Below the pieces are notes generated by a model, which searched no databases, was not told the DNA's origin, and saw only the letters and a list, made by a program, of their open reading frames with translations. 64,000 bases of DNA. Origin: Prunella strophiata. Its lineage: Eukaryota; Chordata; Aves; Passeriformes; Prunellidae. The DNA is taken from NCBI GenBank assembly GCA_036583965.1, contig JAZBQD010000034.1:13642040-13706039 (forward strand). The letters run 5' to 3'. Of the stretch, positions 62,713 through 64,000 are shown in pieces. The number at the start of each line of letters is the position of its first letter. Position 1 is the first letter of the stretch. A program made the translations under genes and the position numbers.

Positions 62713-64000
62713 CTAGAAAACAAACCAAAAAATCCAGGAGGTTAAAGAAAAAAACAAACAAACAAACAAAAAAAGCGCAAAAAAACCACCCAACAACCCC
62801 CAAAAAACCAAACCAAACAAAAAACCCCAAACAACAAGTAGAAATCCCAGATTAAAAGAATTCTGTGCAACATTTAGATCCAGCTGTCATTTCTATCAGA
62901 ACCAAAATTTCTCTCAGCAACCATTATCCAAACCATGTTGTTCATTAAATAGTAGAAATTCACCCTTTACCTCGGAGAGCTGAACCTCACAGGCTCCTCC
63001 TCACCCACCTGACCTGATCCCAAACACAGCAACATTCCCTGGCACAAGTCAAGAGCTGCCCTGCTCTGAATGAAGAAGGAATGGATGATTTCTTCTTGCT
63101 GTTATCTCCCTGCTTGTTCTTCATTTCATTTAAAACAAACTTCTGCTTTATTTATGACTAGGACAAGATTATATGAATCTGACTTATAAAAATACCTTAA
63201 CTTCCTCCTTGCTTTAAAAACTTGGTGTATCTCCAGGCCAAACCTATGAAGTGTGGGTGTGCAGAGCAGGGAACCAGTTCACATCTTTAGCTTTAAATAG
63301 AGAGTCCAAGTCACCCTGTGGCTGTACCTATTACACACTCACCACATCCTTTTTGACTCTACAGAGGACAGTAAATGTGTGATGAAAAATTTGCTCTGCA
63401 GTAAAAGACCAGATTAAAATCCCTCAGATTACTGTTAAACTCCTCTAAAATATAAACAATAGTTATAGTTTAGTTTTAAGTACAAAACCTACGTTTTGAC
63501 ACTTTGGGAAGCTGTATTTTTAACACAGTAAAAATGTAAGTCTAAAAAAACCCAAAAGGACATGGGAAATGACTGATCAATTCAGGTTTCTCCCTGCCTA
63601 ATGCACTACTTTTTCTAGGCAAAGTATTTTTGTTTTAAAAGGCAAAGATATACACTACCCCATTATCCCTAGCACCACCCCTGGTTTATAAAGATCTTAT
63701 ATCTTCTTTTTTTATAGATATAAAAACTTCTGAACTTCTATTGTATCTTACATATCTTCTCTGGATACTGTGATCTCAGAATTTACAGAGACTTTCAGAA
63801 GCAAAGCTGTGCACACCAGGCAGGCAAAGGCACGGGAGCAGCAGCTGCCAGACCTTCCATGGTTTAGTGTTTGAGGTGAAACTCCCAGGAAGTGAGAGCT
63901 GCACGTCAGCAGCAGCACAGCACACCCTGCCCTGCTGCTCCCCGGGCAGGAGGGGGTCACCCCCAGTTCCTGGGCACAGGAGCAGCTGGGTGGTGACCCC
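62713..64000 (-). other. FNIP1: FNIP1 intron, partial, at the window edge
   Basis: Intron sequence preceding the leftmost-transcribed FNIP1 exon in the window. No further upstream exon was recognised. It begins with an A/C-rich (transcript T/G-rich) tract close to the splice acceptor. Confidence 0.78.
62745..62838 (-). repeat. A/C-rich tract (U/G-rich in transcript) beside a FNIP1 acceptor
   Basis: About 95 bp of CAAA units, A runs and short C runs on the plus strand. In the FNIP1 pre-mRNA it reads as U runs, UUUG units and G runs, ending about 30 nt before the splice acceptor of the 62566-62712 exon. Confidence 0.85.

Larger units (their letters stand above)
50925..64000 (-). other. FNIP1: FNIP1 gene, 3' part (last seven coding exons and 3' UTR)
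   Basis: Seven minus-strand exons match folliculin-interacting protein 1 from its middle to the C-terminus, with consistent phases (147, 170, 1427, 169, 198 and 116 nt, plus a terminal exon). FNIP1 (1166 residues in human) binds folliculin, AMPK and HSP90. With folliculin it acts at the lysosome as a GAP for RagC/D, controlling mTORC1 toward TFEB/TFE3 and mitochondrial biogenesis. The paralogue FNIP2 is excluded because the degron segment, the CK2 serine cluster and the C-terminus ending AQILL agree with FNIP1. The gene continues past the right edge with its N-terminal exons. Two single-base surpluses interrupt the frame as given. Confidence 0.95.

Noticed and set aside
63748..63960. 70-codon minus-strand open frame, considered as the next FNIP1 exon
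   Set aside because: Its translation does not resemble FNIP1 and no matching splice sites were seen.

Overview
The window is nuclear DNA from a vertebrate, most likely a bird. Two single-copy genes are recognisable and both read on the minus strand. The only interspersed repeats I recognise are CR1 LINE 3' ends; there are no Alu- or B1-like SINEs. Most introns are short. RAPGEF6 and FNIP1 adjacent in the same orientation is the arrangement on human 5q31. CR1 also occurs in turtles and crocodilians, so the bird call is an inference.

Layout. 1-35552 holds the 5' end of RAPGEF6 (PDZ-GEF2, a Rap guanine nucleotide exchange factor). Exon 1 with the start codon lies in a CpG-island promoter at about 35460-36420. 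A 25.3 kb first intron follows. Exons 2, 3 and 4 (71, 57 and 84 nt) sit at 10100-10170, 9430-9486 and 8426-8509, and the rest of the gene lies beyond position 1. 36421-50920 is intergenic, with one CR1 and an orphan CpG-rich block at about 47310-47990. 50925-64000 holds the 3' part of FNIP1 (folliculin-interacting protein 1): seven coding exons from 62712 down to the stop at 54108, then a 3' UTR of about 3.2 kb ending at an AATAAA signal at 50946-50951.

Reading frames join exactly across all identified introns. Two single-base surpluses interrupt FNIP1, one in its largest exon and one in its last exon. Conserved sequence resumes in the ancestral frame after each, so sequencing or assembly error is the simplest explanation. 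The FNIP1 exons carry the cysteine-rich reductive-stress degron, with a Cys where the human protein has a zinc-ligand His, and a fully conserved CK2-type serine cluster. The 3' UTR contains five Pumilio-type motifs and an extended let-7 match.

RAPGEF6 activates Rap GTPases at membranes and junctions. FNIP1 works with folliculin on lysosomes in AMPK/mTORC1 and RagC/D signalling. Their adjacency is conserved synteny rather than evidence of a joint pathway. I see no novel gene system here: no CRISPR, operon or other unusual coding cluster. The points of interest are regulatory and sequence-quality ones.
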